The notes below the pieces were generated by a model. It was given only the letters and a program-made list of their open reading frames with translations, was not told where the DNA came from and made no database searches. A DNA stretch of 64,000 bases, from positions 496,001 to 560,000 of the forward strand of contig NZ_ABCF01000001.1 in the NCBI RefSeq assembly GCF_000181495.1. The letters run 5' to 3'. This document shows positions 1-8,686 of the stretch, piece after piece. The position numbers and the translations under genes were made by a program. Origin of the DNA: Bacillus sp. SG-1 (GTDB lineage: Bacteria; Bacillota; Bacilli; Bacillales; Bacillaceae_B). Position 1 is the first letter of the stretch. The number at the start of each line of letters is the position of its first letter.

Positions 1-1
1 A

Positions 2-427
2 AGAAAGCATCAGTGCCCATCCTGTAGAAACTGGACCTGTAGGGTCCACGACTATCGGCTTCAAAAGATTCAACACCTTAAGCTTTTTGAGCGTACATCT
101 TATTTGTATTACCGCAAACGTAGGTACAGCTGTCCTTGTGGGAAACGTTTTGCAGAAGATAATATGTTTGTTCAACGATATCAAAGACATACAATTGAGT
201 GGAATCAAGCCTTAGGCCTCCGAGTGATTCAGGGAAAGAATTTTAAAGATACAGCGCGACAGTTCCGCACGTCTCAATCTACGGTCATACGGCAGTTTGA
301 TCAAATCTCTGTCTCTCGTCTAAAAGAGGTTGAAAAGCTTCCGTCTGTCATCGCTATTGATGAATATATTAAAAGGAATTCATGTTGGTTAAGAAGTAGG
401 AGCAAGCACTCCTATCCCAACGTTTGA
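2..427 (+). pseudogene. ISL3-family transposase remnant (N-terminal part)
   Basis: The frame is open from the left window edge, so the true start lies outside. The translation begins with a CPSC zinc-finger pair followed by a VHDYR stretch, then a second cysteine cluster (CPCGKRF) and a helix-turn-helix region. That is the N-terminal layout of ISL3 transposases. The frame reaches AIDEY, where the catalytic DDE domain normally begins, and then diverges and stops. The catalytic two thirds are missing, so it should be inactive. It lies at the left side of a defence-type cluster and may mark an old insertion or deletion boundary. Confidence 0.75.
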
Positions 428-589
428 CTTAAAACCTAAAAGGTCCTTCGAGAGATCAATAGTGGTTGAGCAAGTAGCGGAAAAACAAGAGAATGAAGAG
501 ATATACCTCAGTTCGCTCTTTTTAGTATGATTTGGTAAAATAAAAAGGAAGTTTTTATAATAATCATATTATATTTTGGAGGAATCCAT

Positions 590-913
590 ATGCCTACATA
601 CAACAAACTAGTACGTGACAAAATTCCAGAAATCATTGAATCAAACGGAAAGAAATTCTCAACAAGAATCCTTACCGACGAAGAATACATAAAAGAATTG
701 AAGAATAAAAGCTTTGAAGAACTTGAGGAATACCGTGATGCAGAAACGAGGGAAGACGCTATGGAGGAGTTGGCAGACCTGATGGAGATTGTCCATGCAT
801 TTGCCAAATCTCATGATACAACTCTTGAGGAAGTAGAAGAGATCCGTCGTAAGAAGGCAGAAAAAAGAGGAGCATTTAAAGAAAAGATCTTTTTAATAGA
901 GGTAGAGGATTAA
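590..913 (+). CDS. MazG-like nucleoside triphosphate pyrophosphohydrolase
   Basis: A 107-residue protein that starts with the YNKLVRDKIPEII signature of the small phosphoribosyl-ATP-pyrophosphohydrolase-like / MazG-like all-alpha NTP-PPases. The metal-binding helices are visible around residues 40-70, in the run of acidic residues ending in EELADLMEI. The family hydrolyses non-canonical or excess NTPs to NMP and PPi. The start has a GGAGG site 7 nt upstream. The stop is 2 nt from the following helicase gene, so the two are co-transcribed. NTP-PPases of this type also occur in phage-defence clusters, and the neighbours fit that; the exact substrate cannot be read from sequence. Confidence 0.8.
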   Translation: MPTYNKLVRDKIPEIIESNGKKFSTRILTDEEYIKELKNKSFEELEEYRDAETREDAMEELADLMEIVHAFAKSHDTTLEEVEEIRRKKAEKRGAFKEKIFLIEVED

Positions 914-915
914 TA

Positions 916-3360
916 ATGTCTGAAATTCAGTTAATCACATCGCATCTTGGAACAACAATCAAAGAAAAGATCCAGTCAGCGAAGTCTGTTTATATACTGA
1001 CTTCTTTCTCAATGAAATCAGGTGTACGGTACTTGAAGAATGCCTTGAAGATAGCGGCAGATCTACAGGCAGACATCAAGTTGTTGACCGGTGACTATCT
1101 GCATATCACCCAGCCGGAGGCACTTCATGAACTCCTGTCCATAGATGATCGTATTGAAATTCGTTTATGGAAGAGCGGGGGAGTGGCATTTCATCCTAAA
1201 GCCTATCTGATTGAAACATCAGAAGGAGAGTTCCTAGTTGTTGGATCATCGAACCTCTCTTCATCAGCATTGACAGAAGGTGTAGAATGGAACCTTGCTG
1301 TCCAGCATAACAAGGAATTGTTTGAGGAAGTACAGGAACAGTTTATGCGTCTCTTCTATAATGAGAAGACAGTGTCTGTTAATAAAGAAACACTAAAGGA
1401 ATATGAAACAGAATATAAAAAGTATCATGAAAAATATCCTAACTTGATCCGCAAATGGACCGAGCAGGAAGAAGTCGAAGCAATGCTTCCTGAGGATGAA
1501 GAAAGATGTAAAGATGCAGATGTAATTCATGAAGAAAAAGGTGAGTACGGGACTGTTGAACCAAGGTTTGCTCAAATAGAAGCTCTTGAAGAATTGGATA
1601 AAACCTATGAAGAGGGCTACAGGAAAGCAATGGTTATTATGGCAACAGGACTAGGAAAAACGTACCTTGCAGCCTTTTTTGCACAGCAACGGTTCAAAAG
1701 AGTGCTGTTCATTGCCCACAGAGAAGAAATTCTCCATCAAGCAGAGAAATCATTCAACATTGTCATGCCTGAAGCCTCAAAAGGTATCTATAATGGAAGA
1801 ACGAAAGAAGGAGAGGCAGATTTCGTCTTTGCTTCAGTATTTACCTTAAGCATGAAGAAACACCTTCAGGCATTCAACCCGGACAGTTTTGATTTGATTG
1901 TCATAGATGAATTTCATCACGCAGCTGCTGACTCCTACCAGCGGCTCCTATCTTACTTTCAACCGGAATTTCTTCTAGGAATTACCGCAACGCCTGACCG
2001 CAATGACAACCGTGATGTATATGCATTATGTGAAGGAAATGTTGCTTTTAAGATGGACTTTCTGGAAGCCATTCAGAGACATTGGCTCTCTCCGTTCCAA
2101 TACTTTGGTGTATATGATGAAACCGATTATTCGCAAATCAGATGGGTTGGTAACAGATATGATGAGGAGCAGTTATTACAAGTTCAGTTGAGAGAAGAAA
2201 TGGCCGAGAATATCATCAATGCCTGGGAAAAATATAAACAAACCAAATCTCTTGTGTTTTGTTCATCTATCAGGCAGGCTGTGTTTTTATCTGACTATTT
2301 TAACAAAAAAGGATACCAGACAGTAAGCCTTCATTCACAGCAAAAAAATATTAGTAGGAAAGAAGCCATCAGGCAACTTGAAGATGGAATTCTTGATGCA
2401 ATCTTCACTGTTGATCTATTTAATGAAGGGGTGGATATACCAGCTGTTGACACACTGCTGTTTGTCCGCCCGACAGAATCCCTGACCGTTTTTACCCAGC
2501 AAATAGGACGTGGGCTGAGATTGCATTCATCCAAAGAATACTGTGTCATCATAGATCTTATCGGTAACTACCGTCATGCAGATGTGAAGCTTTCCGTCTT
2601 TGACCAGGAACTTGAAGGTAAAAGGAAAAAGGGAGAAGCGCTCCCGACCGTTCCTGAGAGTTGTGCGTTTGAAATTGATGTCAAAGCTATCAATTTGATT
2701 AATGAAATGGCACGCAAACAGCAGCCGCGAAAGCAGCAGTTACTTGCTGCTTACCGAGACGTAAAAAAGGATTTAGGCAGAAGACCGACCTACCTGGAGA
2801 TGCACCTAAAAGGTCCAATGGGAGCCAAACCTTATTATGATGAATGGAAATCCTATCATGCATTCCTGGATTGCGCAGATGAACTCACAGAGCGAGAAGA
2901 GGAAGTTTTCTTAAAGTTTGAAGAGTGGCTTAGAGAAGTAGAGAAAACAGGGATGGCCAAGAGCTATAAAATGGTCTTATTGTCTGCAATGCTAGAAAGA
3001 GGGACCGATCACTGGAATGACCCAATTACTCCTGAAGAAGTAGCACCATACTTTCATCACTACCTTACAAGTGAAGAATATCGTAAGAGGATCGATTTCT
3101 CAGATAAATCATCACAGCAGCTTTGGGAATATGATGAGAAGAAGGTTGCGAATCTAATTAAGAAAATGCCGATGACCATGTGGAGTGGAAGTTCAAAAGG
3201 ATTAATTAAACTTGAAAACAACGAGTTTGATGTGCAAGTTTTTCCTGAAGAGCAAGATAAGGATTTATTATATGAGTTTACTAAAGAAATCTGTCAATAC
3301 AGACTTCATTATTTCTTCCAAAGACGTGAAGATTTGAAAGGTAAATCAGAAAAAATATAA
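916..3360 (+). CDS. PLD-domain / SF2 DEAD-DEAH helicase fusion protein
   Basis: An 814-residue protein. Residues 1-150 form a phospholipase-D-like nuclease domain with an HPKAYLI (HxK) motif followed by GSSNLS. Around residues 240-570 is an SF2 helicase core: ATGLGKT (Walker A), IDEFHH (motif II), GITATPDR (motif III), then a helicase C domain with EGVDIP and QIGRGLR (motif VI). The long C-terminal region is like that of stand-alone PLD-helicases found in restriction and defence loci. It probably translocates on nucleic acid and cleaves it. It forms an operon with the preceding NTP-PPase (2-nt gap). The start is supported by AGAGGA. A repair role is an alternative to defence. Confidence 0.85.
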   Translation: MSEIQLITSHLGTTIKEKIQSAKSVYILTSFSMKSGVRYLKNALKIAADLQADIKLLTGDYLHITQPEALHELLSIDDRIEIRLWKSGGVAFHPKAYLIETSEGEFLVVGSSNLSSSALTEGVEWNLAVQHNKELFEEVQEQFMRLFYNEKTVSVNKETLKEYETEYKKYHEKYPNLIRKWTEQEEVEAMLPEDEERCKDADVIHEEKGEYGTVEPRFAQIEALEELDKTYEEGYRKAMVIMATGLGKTYLAAFFAQQRFKRVLFIAHREEILHQAEKSFNIVMPEASKGIYNGRTKEGEADFVFASVFTLSMKKHLQAFNPDSFDLIVIDEFHHAAADSYQRLLSYFQPEFLLGITATPDRNDNRDVYALCEGNVAFKMDFLEAIQRHWLSPFQYFGVYDETDYSQIRWVGNRYDEEQLLQVQLREEMAENIINAWEKYKQTKSLVFCSSIRQAVFLSDYFNKKGYQTVSLHSQQKNISRKEAIRQLEDGILDAIFTVDLFNEGVDIPAVDTLLFVRPTESLTVFTQQIGRGLRLHSSKEYCVIIDLIGNYRHADVKLSVFDQELEGKRKKGEALPTVPESCAFEIDVKAINLINEMARKQQPRKQQLLAAYRDVKKDLGRRPTYLEMHLKGPMGAKPYYDEWKSYHAFLDCADELTEREEEVFLKFEEWLREVEKTGMAKSYKMVLLSAMLERGTDHWNDPITPEEVAPYFHHYLTSEEYRKRIDFSDKSSQQLWEYDEKKVANLIKKMPMTMWSGSSKGLIKLENNEFDVQVFPEEQDKDLLYEFTKEICQYRLHYFFQRREDLKGKSEKI

Positions 3361-3392
3361 AAATCCATATAAACTTAAAATATTTCAAGCTC

Positions 3393-3438
3393 TATAGGCA
3401 GATTCCCAAGTGGTTTTTATAAAAGGGCACTGCCTATA
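3393..3438. terminator. Inverted repeat between convergent genes
   Basis: Nine-base arms TATAGGCAG and CTGCCTATA are separated by about 28 nt, and T-rich sequence follows on the + strand. It lies between the convergent helicase and XRE genes and may act as a bidirectional terminator. The loop is long, so the call is moderate. Confidence 0.45.
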
Positions 3439-3467
3439 AGTTCTTTTTCAAATGTTCTCTTGGTGTT

Positions 3468-3722
3468 CTAAGAATGATGACCTTCACTATTATTCTCTAA
3501 CATTTCTTCTAATTCTATAAAAAGATCGCGGTATTTGATTCCAAAGCCGCCGCAGACTTTCTCAATAAAAGCCAGAGTTACACCGTTTTCCCCTCGCTCG
3601 ACTCTACCATAATGCTTTTCATTAATATCCGAGAGTTCTGCAATAGTTTCTTGTGTTAAGTTATTTTGTTTTCTTTTTTTCACAAGCCATAATCTAAATG
3701 CATCAGAAAGTGATATAGCCAA
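3468..3722 (-). CDS. XRE-family helix-turn-helix regulator of the AIPR operon
   Basis: An 84-residue protein that is almost entirely a Cro/C1-type HTH (about residues 8-65): an R-x-x-N-x-LTQE-x-IAELS helix pair followed by YGRVERGENG. It starts with TTG after a good AGGAGG site. It is divergent from the AIPR-family gene with only about 90 nt between starts, the usual layout for a repressor controlling itself and a defence operon. The inverted repeat at 3738-3753 is the likely operator. The short acidic tail carries no second domain. Confidence 0.85.
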   Translation of the reverse strand: MAISLSDAFRLWLVKKRKQNNLTQETIAELSDINEKHYGRVERGENGVTLAFIEKVCGGFGIKYRDLFIELEEMLENNSEGHHS

Positions 3723-3737
3723 ATGAATTCCTCCTAT

Positions 3738-3753
3738 ACCGCATTTGTGCGGT
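3738..3753. promoter_or_regulatory. Candidate XRE operator in the divergent promoter region
   Basis: A perfect 6-bp inverted repeat, ACCGCA-TTTG-TGCGGT, sits between the divergent XRE and AIPR genes. An extended -10-like TGTATAAT lies on the minus strand near 3773-3780, so the repeat would fall just inside the regulator's leader. This position fits autorepression. The assignment is inferred from position and symmetry only. Confidence 0.5.
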
Positions 3754-3810
3754 TTTCGTTTAGGGATTTACATTATACAATGAAATTAACAAAAAAAGGA
3801 GATGATGTAT

Positions 3811-5013
3811 ATGCAAAAAGAAAAATTAGTTTTAAGAATTAAATCTGTTGGTTATCGTCATATCCCAAACCCTTACGGTGAATATGACGAAAATAAAATC
3901 TTAAACCCTCAAACTTATCAGGCATATGTAGATGTTAAAGATATACCAGATAACTTTCCAATGGAAACAAATCCTCGGGAGCAAAAATTGAACACAAAGA
4001 CAGCTAAAAGTATAAAAGACTCATTAATTGATGAGTCAGATCTGAATTTCCAACTTAAGAATAGGGGAATTCTCTTAACTGCAGAAAGTGTGACGTATGA
4101 TTCGCATAAAAAAGAGATGGTCATTACAATGTCAGATATGACTTATCATGGAAATGTAGACGGAGGACATACTTACAAGTTAATTAAACAACATAAAAAC
4201 GATGTTAATGGACCAAAATATGTAAAAATCGAAGTAATAACCAATAGTGAAGATATTTTCCAGGAATTAGCAGCTGCGCGAAACACTTCTGTACAAGTAC
4301 AGGATAAATCAATAGCTGAGTTAGAAAATAAATTCTTCTTGTTAAAAGACAGCATGCCAAGAAATATTGTTAACGAAATAGCCTTCAAAGAAAATGACAT
4401 TAAAAGGATACCGGTTGAGAATATCATAGCTATACTGTCATGTTTTGATATTTCTGCTTATGGGGATAATAATCAACCAGTTTCTGCATATTCCGCAAAG
4501 GGTACTATGATAAAAAGATATTTAAAGTATTTCAAGGAATATGAAGAGGTTAAGCAATACGGAAATCCTTTTCATGCAATGAAAAATATTATTCCATCGA
4601 TTTTGGACTTATATGACCACTTGGAATGTAATATATCTAATTATTATGTTAAGGGTAGTAAAAACGGAAGGTTCGGTGCTGTAAAAGGTGTCAAGACTGG
4701 AAATCTGAAAAGTGAGTTGTATGGAAATAAAATTGACCATGGTACACCGAAAGGGCTAATCTTACCTATAGTAGCGGCTTTTAGAACACTTGTGAAAGAG
4801 GATGCTAAAACAGGATACTATACTTGGAAAGCAGACCCTATAAAGTATCTTGAAATATTAGGGCCGGATTTAGTCTACTCAACTGTCGAGCGCTCACGAA
4901 CTCTTGGAAATAATCCAAATGCTGCCGGTAAGGACGCGCAACATTGGAAATCGCTTTACTTTGAAGTGAATAATAAATATTTAAATGATAGATTAGCAGA
5001 ACTAGATGCATGA
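3811..5013 (+). CDS. AIPR-family (abortive infection phage resistance) protein
   Basis: About 400 residues. Conserved AIPR-type blocks are visible: FQLKNRGILLTA (near 80-93), the DGGHTYKLI block that matches the NGgQT motif (near 117-125), and AARNTSVQVQDKSIAEL (near 155-171), the family's R-x-N-T-Q-x-P-V region. ATGs at 3802 and 3805 are too close to the AAGGAG site; the ATG at 3811 has the best spacing. Known relatives occur in phage-resistance and restriction-like operons, often with GHKL (MORC/MutL-like) ATPases, as here. A terminator-like hairpin follows, so the ATPase operon downstream probably has its own promoter. The biochemical activity of the family is not established. Confidence 0.75.
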   Translation: MQKEKLVLRIKSVGYRHIPNPYGEYDENKILNPQTYQAYVDVKDIPDNFPMETNPREQKLNTKTAKSIKDSLIDESDLNFQLKNRGILLTAESVTYDSHKKEMVITMSDMTYHGNVDGGHTYKLIKQHKNDVNGPKYVKIEVITNSEDIFQELAAARNTSVQVQDKSIAELENKFFLLKDSMPRNIVNEIAFKENDIKRIPVENIIAILSCFDISAYGDNNQPVSAYSAKGTMIKRYLKYFKEYEEVKQYGNPFHAMKNIIPSILDLYDHLECNISNYYVKGSKNGRFGAVKGVKTGNLKSELYGNKIDHGTPKGLILPIVAAFRTLVKEDAKTGYYTWKADPIKYLEILGPDLVYSTVERSRTLGNNPNAAGKDAQHWKSLYFEVNNKYLNDRLAELDA

Positions 5014-5035
5014 TGAAGACCTGAGAGCTTTAATA

Positions 5036-5070
5036 AAAAAAGAATGGGCTTAAGTTGTCCATTCTTTTTC
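5036..5070 (+). terminator. Rho-independent terminator after the AIPR gene
   Basis: AGAATGG and CCATTCT arms are followed by TTTTT, 23 nt after the AIPR stop codon. A-rich sequence on the left side could make it work in both directions. It separates the AIPR gene from the ATPase operon. Confidence 0.7.
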
Positions 5071-5165
5071 ACCATCAAATTTACAGTGAATGTAGATATA
5101 TTTTGTGATCATGTAAAATTAAATGTAAGAAAATTTAAAGCTTTTTTGTAGAAGAGGAGCCAATC

Positions 5166-7085
5166 ATGTATAGACAGCAGAAAGATCCTTTATGGAAATT
5201 CTCACCTATCCCCAATATAGAAGAATCAAACTTTAATAAAATCCTTGAACGTTTTTATAATATGCGTGTAACCGGTTTAACTCGTGAAAATACTCAAAAC
5301 TCCATGGATGGACGTTTGATTGGAAGCGATGGACCAGTTACTTTGACAATAAACACAGGGAGTATTGAGAAAGAGAACATCCCGGGCATTAATGATGTAA
5401 TTGAGCGCATCAAATGTTTACAAGGAAGAAACAGTTATACGAAAGAAACCATCCAGCATATGATCAATAAAATTGACCAGGATGAAGTCAGGTACATATC
5501 ATTTGAAGATTCAAATACAAGAGGCCTGACTGGTGCTAAAAATGGTCAAAGTAACTCTACGAGTGATACGTGGGGAATTTACGCCTATAACAAGGGAGTT
5601 CATTTTGAGGAAGAAGACTCTGAAGTAGAGACTTCTCGTGGTGGTTCACATGGTGTGGGGAAAATAGCTTCGAATGCTGCATCAGACTTGCACCTTATGT
5701 ATTTTGCCAACTGTGATGAACATGGAGACCAACACTTGGGTGGAACAGTTCAGTTAATTGAGCATGTATATGAGGAGAAATGCTATCGTTCATCTGGGTA
5801 CTTTACAGATATCGATATGTTTGATGATGGGAAGTCTAAATTTTATCCATACGGAAACAACTTTCACCCGGTTTTTGCAAAGAACACCCGAGGATTGAAG
5901 ATCATCATTCCGTTTCTAAGAGAAGAATATGATAACGAGAATGAAATCATAAAGAGTATTTGCGATAGTTTCTTCGTTTCTATTTTAGAGGGAAAGCTTG
6001 AGGTTATTGTTAATGAAGAGAAAATTACAAGCGAGACGATAATTAATTATGTGAAAGATCCCAGGTATTATGAACAGGACATTACTGAAGCAAAGAAAGT
6101 TTTTACCCCTTTATATGTAGATACCTATCAGAACGAAACACCCAGAGAGTTAACAGTCTCAGATAGTATAAGAGATTATCATTTTAAGTTGTATTTTAAA
6201 TATGATGAAAGTATACCAAAAGGCCGTGTCGCTATTGTAAGAACCATTGGTATGAAGATAGAGGATTTTAAAGTGACCGGAAATGCTAATAAACCTTACA
6301 ATGCTGTACTAATTGGCGGTTCAGATGAGGATGCATATATAAAATCCCTCGAAAATGAATCCCATACAGAATTATCGTGGGAACATATAAAGGATGCTAA
6401 ACTACAAAAGCGGGCTAAACGATTTATTAATAACATCTCCCGCGAGATTGCAAAAGTCATAGAAGAAGCGATAAAAGAAAACAACCCAACAGATGGTGTG
6501 CTAAACACTGAAGATATTCTCTACGTAGTAGAGACTCAATTTAAAAATGATTTGTCCAATAGCTTGGGTACAGTAATGATCAATAAAGGAAAATCTGTCA
6601 TAAAAGCTTCTACAGAAGTTCCGAAAAAAGCTAAAAAGAAGAAATCAGAAGGAAAAGATAGCAAAGAAAAACCAGAAAAGAAACGTGATCCACTAAAGCG
6701 TAAAAAAAGAGAAGACAAGGGGAATGAATCGGAAGAACAGTCAAAGACGAAGTATAGCGCAAACCCGGAAATGGTTGAGCGGATTATTCTGCACAATAAA
6801 GAACTGATTAAATTTAATTTTACCGAGAGTGATTTAATGGCAAACGAAACAACCTGTGACATCTCACTATCTGTTATTGATGGAATGGGTGTCGAATATG
6901 CTGATGAGTTTAATATACTAGGTAACTACAGTTCGATTGCAGATCTGTACTCCGGAATTGAGTATAAAATTGATAATAATGTGATTAAGGACGTTAAAAT
7001 ACGTCAAGGAGTTACAGAACTTCAATTAGGGTTAAGAGACAATTTCAACAAATCATTAAAATTTGTTTATTACATCGAGGTGTAA
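5166..7085 (+). CDS. GHKL (MORC/MutL-like) ATPase of a putative defence operon
   Basis: A 639-residue protein. The N-terminal third has the three Bergerat-fold motifs: ENTQNSMDG (N box, 41-49), EDSNTRGLTG (G1, 114-123) and GGSHGVGK (G2, 159-166). This pattern is closest to prokaryotic MORC/MutL-type ATPases. A transducer-like middle follows. A lysine/glutamate-rich linker near 485-525 leads to a C-terminal beta-rich domain of about 110 residues that I do not recognise. The start has GAGGAG. It is followed by two tightly packed genes (1-nt gap, then an overlap), so the three are one operon. Family members use ATP-driven dimer clamping on DNA; a defence role is inferred from the AIPR neighbour. 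Confidence 0.75.
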   Translation: MYRQQKDPLWKFSPIPNIEESNFNKILERFYNMRVTGLTRENTQNSMDGRLIGSDGPVTLTINTGSIEKENIPGINDVIERIKCLQGRNSYTKETIQHMINKIDQDEVRYISFEDSNTRGLTGAKNGQSNSTSDTWGIYAYNKGVHFEEEDSEVETSRGGSHGVGKIASNAASDLHLMYFANCDEHGDQHLGGTVQLIEHVYEEKCYRSSGYFTDIDMFDDGKSKFYPYGNNFHPVFAKNTRGLKIIIPFLREEYDNENEIIKSICDSFFVSILEGKLEVIVNEEKITSETIINYVKDPRYYEQDITEAKKVFTPLYVDTYQNETPRELTVSDSIRDYHFKLYFKYDESIPKGRVAIVRTIGMKIEDFKVTGNANKPYNAVLIGGSDEDAYIKSLENESHTELSWEHIKDAKLQKRAKRFINNISREIAKVIEEAIKENNPTDGVLNTEDILYVVETQFKNDLSNSLGTVMINKGKSVIKASTEVPKKAKKKKSEGKDSKEKPEKKRDPLKRKKREDKGNESEEQSKTKYSANPEMVERIILHNKELIKFNFTESDLMANETTCDISLSVIDGMGVEYADEFNILGNYSSIADLYSGIEYKIDNNVIKDVKIRQGVTELQLGLRDNFNKSLKFVYYIEV

Positions 7086-7086
7086 C

Positions 7087-7938
7087 ATGATCTATAAAAA
7101 AGACGCAAACTTTCCATATCCTTTGCTGACAAACACGTCTAATAGTTATGCGTCCAGTCAGTTTATTTTAGATGTAGAGCTGCATGAGAACGTACATCAT
7201 TACCAGTTTGATTTTAACTATGAAATTGACTCAGAATTTATAATGAATCTGCTTAGTAATGGTCAAGCACAGCCTATATTAATTATTCAGTCTAAAGACA
7301 ACAAGTTTTATAAACTGGGTGCGAATCAAAGGTCTATAAAGATATTAAAATCTCGTATCTCAATCAGCAGCCGAACTTCAATTCAGGTGCATATTCAATC
7401 GAATGAGGATATTTCGTTTAAACATAATGAAGATCTAAGTATCTTTTATGATAAGTTTAAAGATGAATTAGTGGTGCCTAGAAATTCAATTCTTGGCTTT
7501 TCAAATGTCGTGATGTTTGAAGGAAGTACTACAAAGCCCTTGGAATTGTTTGAAAAGAAGTTAAACCCGGATCTTAATTCAGCAATAAAAATTGAACTTA
7601 GCCATGAAACGATTGTAATCCAATATCGTAATGAAGAGTTTCAATTTAATAACTTACCAAAAAGTAATACTTTAAATAACCCATATGTTTACACAGGAAT
7701 GCATATGGCCCTGCAGCGATTCATCGTTAATAACGGAGAGGATAATGAGTCCGTGGATTTACTTGATATCGATCCGCCAAACAATCCTCTGGACTTAAAA
7801 CTGTATCATCTTATGAGGAAAAAGATGGTGGAAGAGTTAAGTATCGATACTATTGATGAAGTGATCTATTCCATTTCCGATAAGATGATTGAAAAGTATA
7901 CATCTGTTGTAAAGGGGTTAATTTCAAGTGGAAATTAG
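7087..7938 (+). CDS. Unknown protein, second gene of the MORC-like ATPase operon
   Basis: A 283-residue protein with no recognised domain. The start ATG is 1 nt after the ATPase stop, with GAGGTG at the right distance, so translation is probably coupled. The first 200 residues look like alternating beta strands with many Asn/Ser/Ile residues; the last 50 look helical. There is no signal peptide or membrane segment and no nuclease motif I can identify. Position suggests a partner or specificity subunit of the ATPase. Base composition is AT-rich like its neighbours. Confidence 0.75.
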   Translation: MIYKKDANFPYPLLTNTSNSYASSQFILDVELHENVHHYQFDFNYEIDSEFIMNLLSNGQAQPILIIQSKDNKFYKLGANQRSIKILKSRISISSRTSIQVHIQSNEDISFKHNEDLSIFYDKFKDELVVPRNSILGFSNVVMFEGSTTKPLELFEKKLNPDLNSAIKIELSHETIVIQYRNEEFQFNNLPKSNTLNNPYVYTGMHMALQRFIVNNGEDNESVDLLDIDPPNNPLDLKLYHLMRKKMVEELSIDTIDEVIYSISDKMIEKYTSVVKGLISSGN

Positions 7939-8686
7939 ACTACTGGAAAAGGGTTACAAAAATAATGAGCAGTTTTATAAGGACTTCATAGAGGATCAGA
8001 TCCTTTTGAAGGAAGAATACTTCTCTAAAGAGGTAGTACATTTAGATAAAGCACCAGACTTTCCGATCTATATAGCCCAGGGTAACGAAACAGAACGAAA
8101 GGATTTGTTCTTGGAAGCGTTTCGTGTATTAACAGATTATTACTTGGATACAGATAGAGATGTCCACCTGAATGAACAATTTTGGCATTCACTATTGATC
8201 ACTAAAAGAGAATTTCTCTTAGAGAATTATCCTAAAATTACTGAGGGAATCAATCATTTCAATAACATAGTCCTGAAGAAGTTTGACTGGGAGAATTATA
8301 TTTATAAATGTGTGTTGGGTGCTCAATATATAAATGATTTCGTAACAGAGCCAGAGCAAAGAGAACGATACTATTCATTATTGGTTGATAACTTAGATAT
8401 CTATAATTATATTATTAAGTATGAAATTTTTCGGAATGACAGATTTTTAATCAACATTTTGGATATTATTGATGAGTTGGACTTATCTAAAGTACTAAAA
8501 GCAAAAATTAAGGATCGGGATGACTTGGGGAAAGACGAACGGGTTGGAAGACGGGTAATCTTTGAATTTAATAAGAGCTATCCAGTTATTATGTCTCCTA
8601 TGTTAGATAAGGAGGAGCTCAAGCCCATCTTTTTAAAGTATTTAAATTATTATTATAATTCCTCTGAGGCATTGGAAGAGGTTTGA
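7928..8686 (+). CDS. Unknown protein, third gene of the MORC-like operon (possibly DUF6339-like)
   Basis: A 252-residue, mainly helical, acidic cytosolic protein. It starts with GTG and overlaps the previous stop by 11 nt, so it is translationally coupled. A block near residues 78-95 (VHLNEQFWHSLL) is reminiscent of DUF6339 proteins that accompany ATPases of this sort. That resemblance is from memory and weak. No catalytic motif is evident. Its stop coincides with the sharp composition change at about 8.69 kb that ends the island. Confidence 0.7.
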   Translation: MEIRLLEKGYKNNEQFYKDFIEDQILLKEEYFSKEVVHLDKAPDFPIYIAQGNETERKDLFLEAFRVLTDYYLDTDRDVHLNEQFWHSLLITKREFLLENYPKITEGINHFNNIVLKKFDWENYIYKCVLGAQYINDFVTEPEQRERYYSLLVDNLDIYNYIIKYEIFRNDRFLINILDIIDELDLSKVLKAKIKDRDDLGKDERVGRRVIFEFNKSYPVIMSPMLDKEELKPIFLKYLNYYYNSSEALEEV

